Origin: Rhizobium sp. Root1334
GTDB taxonomy: Bacteria > Pseudomonadota > Alphaproteobacteria > Rhizobiales > Rhizobiaceae
Length of the DNA: 64,000 bases
Reading direction: 5' to 3'
Assembly (NCBI RefSeq): GCF_001426665.1
Contig: NZ_LMEY01000004.1
Location: 1 to 64,000 of the forward strand
The translations under genes were made by a program, and so were the position numbers. Below, piece after piece: positions 44,387-54,020 of the stretch; position 1 is the stretch's first letter; the number at the start of each line of letters is the position of its first letter. The notes beneath the pieces are model-generated. The model was not told where the DNA came from and ran no database searches. It saw nothing but the letters and a program-made list of their open reading frames with translations.

Positions 44387-45415
44387 TCACGATTTCCGAA
44401 CCAGCGAACGCTGGACGAGCATCGCAACGATGATGATCGTGCCCTGGATGGCCCCGATCAGATATTCGCTGATGAAATTGGAAAGCAGCATGATGTTGCC
44501 AACGAGTTCCAGAATGAAGGCACCACAGATCGTCCCCCAGACCCGGCCCGCGCCACCCTTCAGCGCCGTTCCGCCGACGACGACAGCGGTGATCGCCTGG
44601 AGTTCCCACAGGATGCCGGTCGTCGCCGACGTGGAGCCGAGGCGCGGCACATAAAGAAGAACCGCAATCGCCACGCAAAGCCCCTGGATGACGAAGGCGA
44701 TGGTGCGAACCCGGTTGACCGGAATGCCGGAATAGCGGGCAACATCGGCGTTCGAGCCAACGGCAACGACATGGCGGCCATAACGGGTGCGATAGAGAAT
44801 GAAAGCCGCAATGCAGGTCACCGCCAGAATTACCACAATCGGCACCGGGACACCGAGGATCGAGCCGAAATAGGCGGGGCGGTATATTTCCTGGAGGGCC
44901 GGATCCTTGAGCGTGATCGCACCGCCCTGCGACAGCCACGTCGTCAGTCCGCGGTAGATGCCCATGGTGCCAAGCGTTGCGATGAATGGCTCGATCCGGC
45001 CGACCGTGGTGATCAGGCCGTTTGCCAAGCCACACAGGGACCCTGCGACAACCGCGAACAGCACTGCCGCCGTCAGCATCAGGGCCGGGTCGGCGATGAC
45101 GCCGGAGTTCATGAACAGGATCATCAGACTCGCGACGAAGGCCACCATCGCGCCGACGGACAAATCGAGATCGCCGGAGGAAATAACGAACGTTGCGCCA
45201 ATCGCGATGATGGCGATGAAGGCACTGCGGGTGGCGACATTGGCGAGATTGTTCAAGCCGATGAAGTTTGGATTGACGAGTGCCCCGAGGATGAGAAGCA
45301 GTATCAAAGCCGCAAATGGCGCGACCGCCCGAAGGTCGATATCCCGCCAGCTCCGGCGCCGCACGTCCCGGGTTTCCTCATTCACGCTTGTATCCACTCC
45401 AACCTCCCGTCCCAT
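44387..45415 (-). CDS. Sugar ABC transporter permease (CUT2 type)
   Basis: A 342-residue RbsC-like inner-membrane protein with about eight to ten hydrophobic segments. NPNFIGLNNLANVATRSAF, the ISSGDLDLSVGAMVAF segment and VGRIEPFIATLGTMGIYRG are signature motifs of the family. ATG 45415 has AGGGATA close upstream; the frame extends to 45457 without one. It lies between the ATPase (46 bp upstream) and the binding protein (66 bp downstream). Confidence 0.93.
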   Translation of the reverse strand: MGREVGVDTSVNEETRDVRRRSWRDIDLRAVAPFAALILLLILGALVNPNFIGLNNLANVATRSAFIAIIAIGATFVISSGDLDLSVGAMVAFVASLMILFMNSGVIADPALMLTAAVLFAVVAGSLCGLANGLITTVGRIEPFIATLGTMGIYRGLTTWLSQGGAITLKDPALQEIYRPAYFGSILGVPVPIVVILAVTCIAAFILYRTRYGRHVVAVGSNADVARYSGIPVNRVRTIAFVIQGLCVAIAVLLYVPRLGSTSATTGILWELQAITAVVVGGTALKGGAGRVWGTICGAFILELVGNIMLLSNFISEYLIGAIQGTIIIVAMLVQRSLVRKS

Positions 45416-45461
45416 TATCCCTGGGGTTTGTTTTTCAGTGCGCCGCTTTCGCCACAACAGT

Positions 45462-46994
45462 TCAGGCCGCGGCCTTTTTCTTCAGTCCAGCCGCGTAGCG
45501 CATGATCTCCTGCTCGGAGATTTCATCGCCTTCCAGCATGCCGACGATCCGCCCTTCCCGCATGACAGCGACGCGTGTGCAAAGGCCGATCACCTCCGGC
45601 ATTTCCGAGGAGACGACGATGATCGAGCGGCCATCTCGCGCCAGTGCCGAGATGAAGTGATAGATCTGCTGCTTGGTGCCGACATCGATGCCGCGGGTGG
45701 GTTCGTCGATGATGATGATCTCGGGCTCGGTTTCCATGACCTTGGCAAGCAGCAGCTTTTGCTGGTTGCCGCCCGACATGCGGCCAGCCACCACATTGCC
45801 ATCGCGTACCCGGATATCGAAGCGGCGGCGCGCGCGCTCCAGCGCCTGCGCCTCGCTGGCGGGGCTGAGATAACCGAGCTTGCCGTGATTTTCGAGCGAC
45901 TGCAGCGTCAGGTTGGCGGTCATCCGCGAATTGAGCAGCAAGCCCTTCGACTTGCGATCCTTGGTCATGTAGGCAAGGCCGCGCCGGTTGGCGGCATGCA
46001 CATCGCCTGATGGAACCGCTTCGCCGTGGATAACCACTTCACCCGAGGCGCGCGACCTCAAGCCCGCAATCGCCTCCATCAATTCCGTGCGACCGGAACC
46101 GATCATGCCGGAAAACCCGAGGATCTCGCCCTTGCGAACCTCGAAACTCACATCTTTGACGTAGCCGGTCGACACCGCGTCGACGCTCAACACGATCTCT
46201 TCGTCAACATTCGGCTCGCGCTTGGCCGGATAGAGTTTCGACAACTCGCGCCCCACCATCAGCTGCGCGATCGATTCCCCATCAAGAATGGATGTCGGCG
46301 ACGTCTTGATCCACTGGCCGTCACGCAGCACGGTGACCCGGTCGGTCAGCTCCATGACCTCGTCCAGCTTGTGCGAGACGAAGACGAAACTCGTCCCCTG
46401 ATCGCGCAGCTTGCGCACCTGCTTGAACAGGAAATTGGTTTCCTCGCGGGAAAGCACGGCGGTCGGCTCATCCATGAAGACGACGCGGGCATCGCGGCTG
46501 ATCGCCTTGGCGATCTCGACCATCTGTTTGTCGGCAATCGACAGCGAACTGATCATCGCATTCTCATCGACATGCGATCCGAGCAGATCAAGCACGCGGC
46601 GCGTTTCGGACCGCATGAACTTGCGATCGAGCACGCCGAAACGCGTGACTTCGCGGCCGAGAAACAGGCTCTCAGTGACGGTCAGATGTTCGGCGAGATT
46701 GAATTCCTGGTGAATGATGACAATGCCGAGCGCTTCGGCGGCACCGTTCGGCGGCAGCTTGACGGAATGTCCATCGAGGATGATGTCGCCGGAGGTGGGC
46801 TGCTCGAAACCGGAAAGAATCTTGACGAGCGTGGATTTTCCAGCACCGTTTTCCCCCATCAAGGCATGGATTTCGCCAGCACGCAGATCGAAGTCGACAC
46901 CGAACAGGACCTGCACGCCGTTAAACGACTTGCTGATGCGCCGTGCGGACAACACGATCGCGCCATCACCGGCGCCGCTGGTCTGCGAACTCAT
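45462..46994 (-). CDS. Sugar ABC transporter ATPase, two-domain
   Basis: A 510-residue protein with two ABC domains. The first has a complete Walker A (MGENGAGKSTLVKIL), signature LSIADKQMVEIAKA and VVFMDEPTAVLS. The second has degenerate Walker A (GSGRTELMEAIAG) but GGNQQKLLLAK and IIIDEPTRGID, as is normal for CUT2 ATPases. It starts 36 bp from an unusually large double operator facing the divergent lacI gene. Confidence 0.95.
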   Translation of the reverse strand: MSSQTSGAGDGAIVLSARRISKSFNGVQVLFGVDFDLRAGEIHALMGENGAGKSTLVKILSGFEQPTSGDIILDGHSVKLPPNGAAEALGIVIIHQEFNLAEHLTVTESLFLGREVTRFGVLDRKFMRSETRRVLDLLGSHVDENAMISSLSIADKQMVEIAKAISRDARVVFMDEPTAVLSREETNFLFKQVRKLRDQGTSFVFVSHKLDEVMELTDRVTVLRDGQWIKTSPTSILDGESIAQLMVGRELSKLYPAKREPNVDEEIVLSVDAVSTGYVKDVSFEVRKGEILGFSGMIGSGRTELMEAIAGLRSRASGEVVIHGEAVPSGDVHAANRRGLAYMTKDRKSKGLLLNSRMTANLTLQSLENHGKLGYLSPASEAQALERARRRFDIRVRDGNVVAGRMSGGNQQKLLLAKVMETEPEIIIIDEPTRGIDVGTKQQIYHFISALARDGRSIIVVSSEMPEVIGLCTRVAVMREGRIVGMLEGDEISEQEIMRYAAGLKKKAAA

Positions 46995-47030
46995 GAAATC
47001 CTCCCTGCGGCTCCCATCCGCTTGAGCATG

Positions 47031-47067
47031 ATGTAAACCTTTACATAGATCATGTAAAGGTTTACAT
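47031..47067. promoter_or_regulatory. Double LacI operator between lacI and ABC operon
   Basis: Two perfect palindromes: ATGTAAACCTTTACAT (47031-47046) and ATGTAAAGGTTTACAT (47052-47067). Centre spacing is 21 bp, two helical turns. The second is the exact reverse complement of the first, so the pair is also one large inverted repeat with an AGATC centre; flanking TG/CA extends the arms to 18 bp. It is the obvious target of the divergent LacI regulator. Confidence 0.9.
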
Positions 47068-47100
47068 CAGGGCATAACCGAGAAATTCTTCGTGCAGGCT

Positions 47101-47128
47101 TTGACCTCCGGGCAAGTCTGTGTAGTGT
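47101..47128 (+). promoter_or_regulatory. Candidate promoter of the lacI gene at 47160
   Basis: TTGACC (47101-47106) and TAGTGT (47123-47128), 16 bp apart, give a plausible sigma-70 promoter 32 bp before the GTG start. Confidence 0.4.
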
Positions 47129-47159
47129 CCCGCCGAGACTAAAACCAAGGCAGAGCGCA

Positions 47160-48191
47160 GTGTCGAATTCCACGCCGGCAACCATCGAAGACGTCGCCCG
47201 GATCGCGGAAGTGTCGATTGCGACCGTGTCGCGCGCCATCCATATGCCAGAGAAAGTCGCCAATTCGACGCGGCTCAAGGTCAGCCAGGCAATCGCCATC
47301 ACCGGCTACACGACCAACGCCATGGCCCGCAGCCTGCGGCTTGGCCGTTCCAATATGATTCTGGTGGTGGCGCCCGATATCGGCGACCCGAATTTTTCCA
47401 ACATTCTCGTCGGCCTGGAAAACGAAGCGCGCTCGCATGGTTACGGCGTGCTGATCGGCCATACGCAGAACGACGCCCAGCGCGGGCTGGAATATCTGAA
47501 GTTCCTGAATTCCAACCAAGCCGCCGGATTGATCCTGTTTACCGGCATCCTGCCTTTTGGCCATCAGTCGATGACTGCACGGCTGCCGCCCAGCGTCGGT
47601 GTTTTCGAACCGGTTTTCAATGGCGGCATTCCTTATGTCGGCGTCGATGATACCGAGGGCGCCCGCAAGGTAATCGACCTGCTGATCGCCGAAGGTCATC
47701 GCAAGGTGGCCTTTATCGGTGATTCCCGCACCCGGCTGGCCTATAGCCGGCGGCGCAGCGGATATGAGGCCGGGCTGGATGCCGCCAATGTCAGCGCCGA
47801 TCAGCGTATCGTTTTTGAAGGCGACGGCACGATCGAAAGCGGGCGGCTTGCCGTCGAACAATTGTTCATGCGCGACACGCTGCCAACAGCCTTCATGTGC
47901 GTTAACGACCAGACGGCAATCGGCGTGATGATTGGCCTTGGCGCCCGCGGTTACGATATTCCGCGCGATTTTTCCGTGACCGGTTTTGACGACGTGCCAC
48001 AGGCAAGCTTCATGTCACCGGCACTGACGACCATCCGCCAGCCGCGAACCGCAATCGGCAAACATGCGATGGCGCTATTGCTGGATCTTTTGTCCGACGG
48101 AAAGCCGCCGGAAACGGAAATCCTGCTCCGTCCCGATCTGGTGGTCCGCAACTCGGTTGCCGCCCCGTCGCTCAAATGGGCGAAGCGCTGA
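47160..48191 (+). CDS. LacI-family regulator of the sugar ABC operon
   Basis: A 343-residue LacI/GalR regulator. The helix-turn-helix is in ATIEDVARIAEVSIATVSRA (about 7-26), the hinge in NAMARSLRLGRS. The sensor domain opens ILVVAPDIGDPNFSNILVGL and carries VNDQTAIGVMIGL. The start is GTG 47160 with AAGG upstream. It is divergent from the CUT2 ABC operon and the double palindrome in between is its likely operator. Confidence 0.95.
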   Translation: MSNSTPATIEDVARIAEVSIATVSRAIHMPEKVANSTRLKVSQAIAITGYTTNAMARSLRLGRSNMILVVAPDIGDPNFSNILVGLENEARSHGYGVLIGHTQNDAQRGLEYLKFLNSNQAAGLILFTGILPFGHQSMTARLPPSVGVFEPVFNGGIPYVGVDDTEGARKVIDLLIAEGHRKVAFIGDSRTRLAYSRRRSGYEAGLDAANVSADQRIVFEGDGTIESGRLAVEQLFMRDTLPTAFMCVNDQTAIGVMIGLGARGYDIPRDFSVTGFDDVPQASFMSPALTTIRQPRTAIGKHAMALLLDLLSDGKPPETEILLRPDLVVRNSVAAPSLKWAKR

Positions 48192-48234
48192 GCCTTCCGG
48201 CCAGCGCTCCATTCATCAAACAGATGTTCGGTGA

Positions 48235-49749
48235 TCAGGCGTAACGCTTCTCAGGCGCGCGGCGCGACACGACTTCAATATGCCGCCGGTTTGACACCGT
48301 GAACTGGTTGGCCAGGTCCTTCAGCGTCGTGCTGACACGCATCAGATTATGGGTTGCCGCATTGGTCTGCTCGACCATGGCGGCATTTTGCTGGGTCATT
48401 TGGTCCATGCCCGTCACCGCCGTGTTGATTTCGGTAATGCCGATCGCCTGCTCCCGCGCTGAACCGGCGATGGCATCGATATGACCGTTGATATGCATGA
48501 CCTGTTCGCCAATCGTCCGCAGAGCCTCGCCAGTCTGGTTGACGAGGGAAACGCCGGTCAGCACGTCCTCGAACGACTTGTCGATCAGGCCCTTGATCTG
48601 CTTTGCCGCATCGGTGGACTTTTGTGCGAGTTCACGCACTTCCTGCGCCACGACAGCAAACCCCTTGCCCGCATCCCCGGCGCGGGCCGCTTCAACGCCG
48701 GCGTTCAATGCAAGCAGATTGGTCTGGAACGAGATCTGGTCGATGACGCCGATGATCTGGGTGATCTTCTGGGACGATTCCTCGATCGCGCTCATCGCCG
48801 ATACGGCCTGCTGGACGACTTGCCCCGATTTGCGCGCCTCTTCGGTGGCGTTACCGACGACACGGCGGGCCTCTTCGGTGCGGATCGCCGCTTCCTTGGA
48901 GATCGTGGTGATCTCTTCCAGCGCTGCAGCAGTCTGTTCCAGCGAGGCCGCCTGCTGTTCGGTGCGGCGGGCCATATCATCGACGGCGGTCACCAGTTCG
49001 CCCGCATTGCCGGAGGTTTCGTCGGCGGCCAAAACGATAGAGCCGAGCGCCTTGTCGAGCGTTCCAAGCGCAGAGTTGAAATTGGTTTTTAAACCGTCGA
49101 ACTGCGGCGCAAGCGCCGCGCTGAGCTTGGCGGTCAGGTCGCCATTGGCAAGTCCTGTCAGCGAGCGGTCGAGCGCCGAAAGAGCCTCGTCCTGCTGTAC
49201 CGAGTGTGTTTTCCGCTCGGCATCCCCGATTGCCCGCTGCTCCTGCAGGGCATCGAGATAGACCGAGATGGCATAGTCCATATCGACAAAGGCGGCTTTC
49301 ATGATCGCCGTCACTTCGATGCTGATATCCTTGGCCTTCTTCTTGTAGAGAAAGCCTTCAAGGTGCTTTTCAACAACCGCCTTGATGATCGATTCCATGA
49401 TCAGCGCATAGCCGCCGATGTACCAGCGCGGCTCCAGGCCGAGGCGGGCATGGGTCTTGCCAATCGCGGTGACAGCCTCGACATATTTATCATCGAACTC
49501 ACCGGAGGCGATCTGATCCCAGTGGCGAACCTGCCGCGACTTGGCGCTTTTGACATGCGCTTCGCTGGCGAAGAATTTCGCTGTTTCCGGCACCGCCGTC
49601 GCCTTGGCATAGAATTTGTCAAGCGCAGCATCCAGGGAGGCCGAAATGGCCGGCCTTGCCCGGACCAGGGCAGCGCGTTCTTCGCCAACGAGCCCGACAA
49701 AATCGAGACGTTCATTCAGGTGTTTGGTCGCGGAAACGGGCGCAGACAT
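48235..49749 (-). CDS. Globin-coupled methyl-accepting chemotaxis protein
   Basis: A 504-residue soluble chemoreceptor. The N-terminal 175 residues resemble the haem globin sensor of HemAT: proximal His100 in IGKTHARLGLEPRWYIGGY and a bound-haem pocket built from helices before it. A HAMP-like stretch (ALDRSLTGLANGDLTAKL) and a methylation/hairpin region follow, with the signalling tip SFQTNLLALNAGVEAARAGD. No membrane segments are present, so it is a cytoplasmic oxygen sensor. ATG 49749 with AGGATG ahead is chosen. It has no co-located che genes. Confidence 0.94.
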   Translation of the reverse strand: MSAPVSATKHLNERLDFVGLVGEERAALVRARPAISASLDAALDKFYAKATAVPETAKFFASEAHVKSAKSRQVRHWDQIASGEFDDKYVEAVTAIGKTHARLGLEPRWYIGGYALIMESIIKAVVEKHLEGFLYKKKAKDISIEVTAIMKAAFVDMDYAISVYLDALQEQRAIGDAERKTHSVQQDEALSALDRSLTGLANGDLTAKLSAALAPQFDGLKTNFNSALGTLDKALGSIVLAADETSGNAGELVTAVDDMARRTEQQAASLEQTAAALEEITTISKEAAIRTEEARRVVGNATEEARKSGQVVQQAVSAMSAIEESSQKITQIIGVIDQISFQTNLLALNAGVEAARAGDAGKGFAVVAQEVRELAQKSTDAAKQIKGLIDKSFEDVLTGVSLVNQTGEALRTIGEQVMHINGHIDAIAGSAREQAIGITEINTAVTGMDQMTQQNAAMVEQTNAATHNLMRVSTTLKDLANQFTVSNRRHIEVVSRRAPEKRYA

Positions 49750-49990
49750 AATGGAGCATCCTAAAATCAAAACGGGGAAAGGCATGCGCGCTGCGCAATC
49801 GGCGTCATGCCGGCAGGGTGGTCCAAAGCGTGAAGACAGAACTAGGCCGGCATAGTTAAGAATGCCTTTAAGAGCGCTGGTTACTGTTGATGCCAAACCG
49901 CCCTAAGACCCTGTCTTCGCCCATATTTTCTCAAAAATGCGACAGAGTGACCGGGGTTGTTTCAAACAACCAAAACAGCATTTCATGCAA

Positions 49991-50015
49991 AAAGGGGCGC
50001 CGGTGGCGCCCCTTT
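49991..50015 (-). terminator. Intrinsic terminator of xylBA
   Basis: AAAGGGGCGCC (49991-50001) pairs with GGCGCCCCTTT (50005-50015) around GGT. On the minus strand it ends with TTTTT, about 30 bp past the xylA stop. Confidence 0.9.
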
Positions 50016-50046
50016 GACTGATCATGAATTTAACTTGGAACGACGA

Positions 50047-51354
50047 TCAGACGTAACGGTTGACGACGTTTTCGAGCAGTTCCTGCTTGCCGGACTTCGG
50101 CTGCGGATTGAGATCTGTCTTTTCGACATAGGCCGTAATCTCTTCCAGCGACATGCTGGTCAGGCGCTTCTGGCCTTCGGCCGATTTCCAGCCGGCATAG
50201 CGAGCGTCGAGCGGACCGGAGAGTGCCTTGTCCTCGACCATCTTGGCGGCAGCGCGCAGGCCCCGGGCGCAGCAATCCATACCGCCGATGTGGCCGATCA
50301 GCAGGTCTTCCGGATCGATCGACTGGCGACGCAGCTTCGAATCGAAGTTGGTACCACCGGTCTTGAAGCCGCCGCCGGACAGGACCTGATAATAGGCCAG
50401 CGCCATTTCCGGAACGTTGTTGGGGAACTGGTCAGTATCCCAGCCGGACTGGTAATCGTTGCGATTCATGTCGATCGAACCGAAAATACCATAGGCGTTG
50501 GCAAGCGCCAGTTCATGCTCGAACGAATGGCCGGCGAGGATCGCGTGGCCCTGCTCGATATTGACCTTGACCTCGTTTTCAAGACCGTAGGACTTGAGGA
50601 AGCCGTAGACTGTGGCGACGTCGTAATCGTATTGGTGCTTGGTCGGCTCCTGCGGCTTCGGCTCGATCAGAATGGCGCCCTTGAAGCCGATCTTGTGCTT
50701 GTACTCGACAACCATGTTGACGAAGCGGCCAAGCTGGTCGAGTTCCTGCTTCAGGTTGGTGTTGAGCAGGGTCTCGTAGCCTTCGCGGCCGCCCCACAGG
50801 ACATAGTTGTCGCCGCCGAGCTTCAGCGTTGCGTCCATGCAGGTCTTTACGGTCGCGGCAGCGAAGGCAAAGACGTCCGGATCCGGATTGGTGGCAGCAC
50901 CCGACATGTAGCGGCGATTGGAGAACAGGTTTGCCGTGCCCCAGAGCAACTTGACGCCGCTGTCGGACTGCTTCCTGGCGAAATAATCGACGATTTCGTT
51001 GAGGTTCTTGGTATTCTCGGCAAAATTCTTGCCTTCCGGGCGCACGTCGGCGTCATGGAAGCAATAGAAGGGTGTCCCGAGCAGCGAGAAGAATTCGAAG
51101 GCGACATCGGCCTTCAGCTTGGCTGCCTTCATGCTGTCTTCGAACCAGGGGCGCTCGAATGTCTGGCCACCAAAGGGGTCACCGCCCGGCCAGACGAAGG
51201 TGTGCCAATAGGCAACCGCAAAGCGCAGGTGATCTTCCATGCGCTTGCCCATGACGATTTCGTCGGGGTTGTAATGGCGGAAGGCCAGCGGATTGGTGCT
51301 GTCCGGGCCTTCATATTTGATCTTGGCGATATCGCCGAAAAAGCCTGTGCTCAT
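50047..51354 (-). CDS. xylA: Xylose isomerase XylA
   Basis: A 435-residue xylose isomerase that converts D-xylose to D-xylulose in the cytoplasm. Catalytic His in [12 protein letters not shown] (about 103), metal ligands in [16 protein letters not shown] and [15 protein letters not shown], and [16 protein letters not shown] are all present. Length and type II N-terminal region ([18 protein letters not shown]) fit. ATG 51354 follows GAGGAAA. It is the last gene of lacI-xylB-xylA. Confidence 0.97.
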   Translation of the reverse strand: MSTGFFGDIAKIKYEGPDSTNPLAFRHYNPDEIVMGKRMEDHLRFAVAYWHTFVWPGGDPFGGQTFERPWFEDSMKAAKLKADVAFEFFSLLGTPFYCFHDADVRPEGKNFAENTKNLNEIVDYFARKQSDSGVKLLWGTANLFSNRRYMSGAATNPDPDVFAFAAATVKTCMDATLKLGGDNYVLWGGREGYETLLNTNLKQELDQLGRFVNMVVEYKHKIGFKGAILIEPKPQEPTKHQYDYDVATVYGFLKSYGLENEVKVNIEQGHAILAGHSFEHELALANAYGIFGSIDMNRNDYQSGWDTDQFPNNVPEMALAYYQVLSGGGFKTGGTNFDSKLRRQSIDPEDLLIGHIGGMDCCARGLRAAAKMVEDKALSGPLDARYAGWKSAEGQKRLTSMSLEEITAYVEKTDLNPQPKSGKQELLENVVNRYV

Positions 51355-51391
51355 GGGTGTTTCCTCTTTGTGTTCAAAACGCTGATTGCAA

Positions 51392-52843
51392 TCAGTAGGC
51401 GGAGCGGATCGCCGGGTAGAGGCGGCGATAACGCTGATAGGCTTCCGCATAGGCGCCGTGCAGCGCCGCGTCGGGCTGGATAGTTTCGGCCGTCGCCGGA
51501 GCGGTGAAGACCGACAGCGGGTCGGCCTTTGTCGCTGCGACGAGGCCCAGACGGGCGGCGCCGAAAGCCGCGCCAAAATCGCCGTCAGCAGGCACATCGA
51601 CCGGCAGGTTCAGCGCCGTCGCAATCGATTTCAGCCAGTAGCGCGAGCGCGAGCCGCCGCCGATGGCGGTGACGCGGGAGAGTGTCGTGCCTGCGACCCG
51701 CAATGCCTCGAGACTATCACGGAGCGCGAAGGACACGCCTTCGAGAACGGCCTGCGTCAGCGCCACCCGGCTGCTTTCATGGCCAAGTCCAGCGAAGACA
51801 CCACGGATAGACGCGTCATTGTACGGTGTGCGTTCACCAGAGAGATAAGGCAGGAAGGTAACGCCGGACGGCGCGTTGAGGGTGTCGCCCAGCTCGGCTG
51901 TGAGATCGGCGGCGCTTTTGCCGGTGATCTCCGAATGCCAGTTGAGCGCGTCGGTTGCTGACAGGATGACCCCCATCTGATGCCAGGTGTTGGGCAGCGC
52001 ATGGCAGAACGCATGCACGGCGCTGGCCGGGTTGGGCAGATAGCTGGCATTGGCGGCAAACAGCACGCCGGAGGTGCCGAGCGAGACGAAGGCATGGCCT
52101 TCACCAACGGTGCCCATGCCACAGGCGGAGGCGGCATTATCGCCTGCCCCGCCGGCAACGATAACGCCGGCGCCCATGCCCCATTTGGCAGCAAGATCAG
52201 CCTTGAGCGTCCCGCCCTGTTCCGTGCCTTCGATCAAGGACGGCATATGGCTTTCGGTGAGCCCCGTCGCATCGAGCAAGCTTTCCGACCATGCGCGCTT
52301 GCCGGTATCGAGCCAGGAGGTCCCGGCCGAATCCGACATTTCGGAAATATGTTCACCGGTCAGCCACAGGCGAAGGTAATCCTTGGGCAGCAGGACCCAA
52401 TCGACCTTCTCGAAAATATCGGGTTCGTTTTCAGCCACCCAGGCGAGTTTCGGGGCTGTAAAACCTGGAAAGACAATATTGCCAGTCAACGCCCGGAACT
52501 GCGGATCGGCGTCCAGCGCCAAGGCCTGCTTGTGGCTGCGCGTATCGTTCCAGAGAATGCAAGGGCGCAGCACCTTGTCATTGTCATCCAAAAGCGTCGC
52601 GCCGTGCATATGACCGGAGAGGCCGATGCCCTTGACGGCGGCCAATTCCTTGGGATGAGCGGCTTTCAACCCGGCGATCGCCTCTTCCGTGGCGCGGATC
52701 CAATCGGCCGGGTCCTGTTCCGACCAGCCGGGATGCGGCCGCGATACGTCCATTGCTCCCGATGCGGAACCGATGATCCGCTGGCCGCCGTCGATCAGCA
52801 ATGCCTTCACCCCGGACGTACCGAGGTCGATGCCAAGATACAT
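51392..52843 (-). CDS. xylB: Xylulokinase XylB
   Basis: A 483-residue FGGY-family kinase that phosphorylates D-xylulose. [16 protein letters not shown] (about 3-18) and the [18 protein letters not shown] signature ([15 protein letters not shown]) are present, and [15 protein letters not shown] forms the nucleotide loop. The ATG at 52843 with AGGGAGAT is chosen over 52969. It lies 37 bp upstream of xylA and 10 bp downstream of the regulator gene. Confidence 0.96.
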   Translation of the reverse strand: MYLGIDLGTSGVKALLIDGGQRIIGSASGAMDVSRPHPGWSEQDPADWIRATEEAIAGLKAAHPKELAAVKGIGLSGHMHGATLLDDNDKVLRPCILWNDTRSHKQALALDADPQFRALTGNIVFPGFTAPKLAWVAENEPDIFEKVDWVLLPKDYLRLWLTGEHISEMSDSAGTSWLDTGKRAWSESLLDATGLTESHMPSLIEGTEQGGTLKADLAAKWGMGAGVIVAGGAGDNAASACGMGTVGEGHAFVSLGTSGVLFAANASYLPNPASAVHAFCHALPNTWHQMGVILSATDALNWHSEITGKSAADLTAELGDTLNAPSGVTFLPYLSGERTPYNDASIRGVFAGLGHESSRVALTQAVLEGVSFALRDSLEALRVAGTTLSRVTAIGGGSRSRYWLKSIATALNLPVDVPADGDFGAAFGAARLGLVAATKADPLSVFTAPATAETIQPDAALHGAYAEAYQRYRRLYPAIRSAY

Positions 52844-52853
52844 GATGATCTCC

Positions 52854-53924
52854 CTAGTCTTGCCTGCCCTCAGCGGGCATCTGGTTGCTGTCCTGCTCGA
52901 ACGGCAGGTTATCCTTGAGGAAAATGTCGAGGCGGATGCGTTCCTGCGCACCGATGACGGCGACGCCATCGGCCTTGGCTTTCAACACGCGAATGGCGCT
53001 ACGCACCTCGTGCCCCGCGTCCTGATTGAGGACCACATCGATCAATCCGTCGTTCAATGCCGCCCGCGTATGCTGTGTCAATTCGTGGGCGATGACGCAG
53101 ACCGGGGCCGTACTCTTTCGCCGCTTCAAGGCGGCGATCAGGCCGCGATTACCGGCGCCGAGGCTGTAGATACCGGCAATTTCCGGCGATGCGGCAAGCG
53201 CCTGACCGACAAGCCTCTCGACCAAGGCAGGATCGTCCTGCCCTTCGATGACAGGCAAGAGCGCATGGCCGCTGAAATGTTCCGCCATGACAGTACGAAA
53301 GCCGTCAAGCCGTTCGCGATGGTCGCGCACCAGCATCGAACCGGCCAGCACCGCCACCGGTCCGGAGCGGCCGCCGAGAAATCGCCCCATCAAGCTGGCC
53401 GCCGTGCGTCCTGCGGCGATATTGTCGACGCCAGCGAAATGATCGCGCTTCGAACCGGCCAGATCGGAAACAAGCGTCACGACGGGGATGTGATCAGCCC
53501 GCAGGCGGTCGACGGCGGCTATGACATCGGGAGAATCGATCGCCACAACCGCGACCCCCGCGGGAGATCCCGCCCGCGCCTCATCCAGCGCAACAACCAG
53601 GGCTTCGGCGTTGAACGCCGGGACAGTGACAATGGAGATGGCGGTACGCTCGGCAGAGGAACGGCCAATCGCAGCGCGTACCTGGGTCTCAAGGCCGCGC
53701 ATGAACGAATTGTCCCCGGACGGCAGAATGAAGACGAGAGGATAGACGCGGCTCTTGGCAAGGTTCGCTGCCGCGACATCGCGGACATAACCAATGCGTT
53801 CGATCGCCTGCTCAACCTTTTCGCGCGTGACGACGCGGACGCCGGCGCGCTGGTTCAAAACGCGGTCGACGGTCGCAAGGCTGACCCCTGCCGCGGCGGC
53901 AATATCGTGAACTGTCGGGCGCAT
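52854..53924 (-). CDS. LacI-family regulator of the xylose operon
   Basis: A 356-residue LacI/GalR protein. The helix-turn-helix TVHDIAAAAGVSLATVDRVL (about 4-23) and hinge NLAKSRVYPLVFILP precede a periplasmic-binding-like sensor (GVAVVAIDSPDV, GIYSLGAGNRGLIAAL). It leads the xylB-xylA genes, so xylose or xylulose is a likely effector. ATG 53924 has GGAGGAAAC ahead. A palindrome 34 bp upstream is a plausible operator. Confidence 0.94.
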   Translation of the reverse strand: MRPTVHDIAAAAGVSLATVDRVLNQRAGVRVVTREKVEQAIERIGYVRDVAAANLAKSRVYPLVFILPSGDNSFMRGLETQVRAAIGRSSAERTAISIVTVPAFNAEALVVALDEARAGSPAGVAVVAIDSPDVIAAVDRLRADHIPVVTLVSDLAGSKRDHFAGVDNIAAGRTAASLMGRFLGGRSGPVAVLAGSMLVRDHRERLDGFRTVMAEHFSGHALLPVIEGQDDPALVERLVGQALAASPEIAGIYSLGAGNRGLIAALKRRKSTAPVCVIAHELTQHTRAALNDGLIDVVLNQDAGHEVRSAIRVLKAKADGVAVIGAQERIRLDIFLKDNLPFEQDSNQMPAEGRQD

Positions 53925-53957
53925 GTTTCCTCCGGCAACGAGCCTTAGAGGAAATTT

Positions 53958-53973
53958 TGATGTACGTAAATCA
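53958..53973. promoter_or_regulatory. Candidate operator of the xylose regulator
   Basis: TGATGTACGTAAATCA pairs in seven of eight positions around TACGTA. It lies 34 bp before the regulator start, in the presumed promoter of lacI-xylBA. Flanks add TTTT and AAAA but with one mismatch. Confidence 0.55.
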
Positions 53974-54020
53974 GAAAATGGCGACCGAGCCATTTCCGGG
54001 CAATCGCCATCAATCGCAGA

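Noticed and set aside
46026..47036. 336-codon frame opposite the ABC ATPase
   Set aside because: Shadow of the ATPase; no domain resemblance.
49957..51483. 508-codon frame opposite xylA
   Set aside because: Shadow of xylose isomerase.
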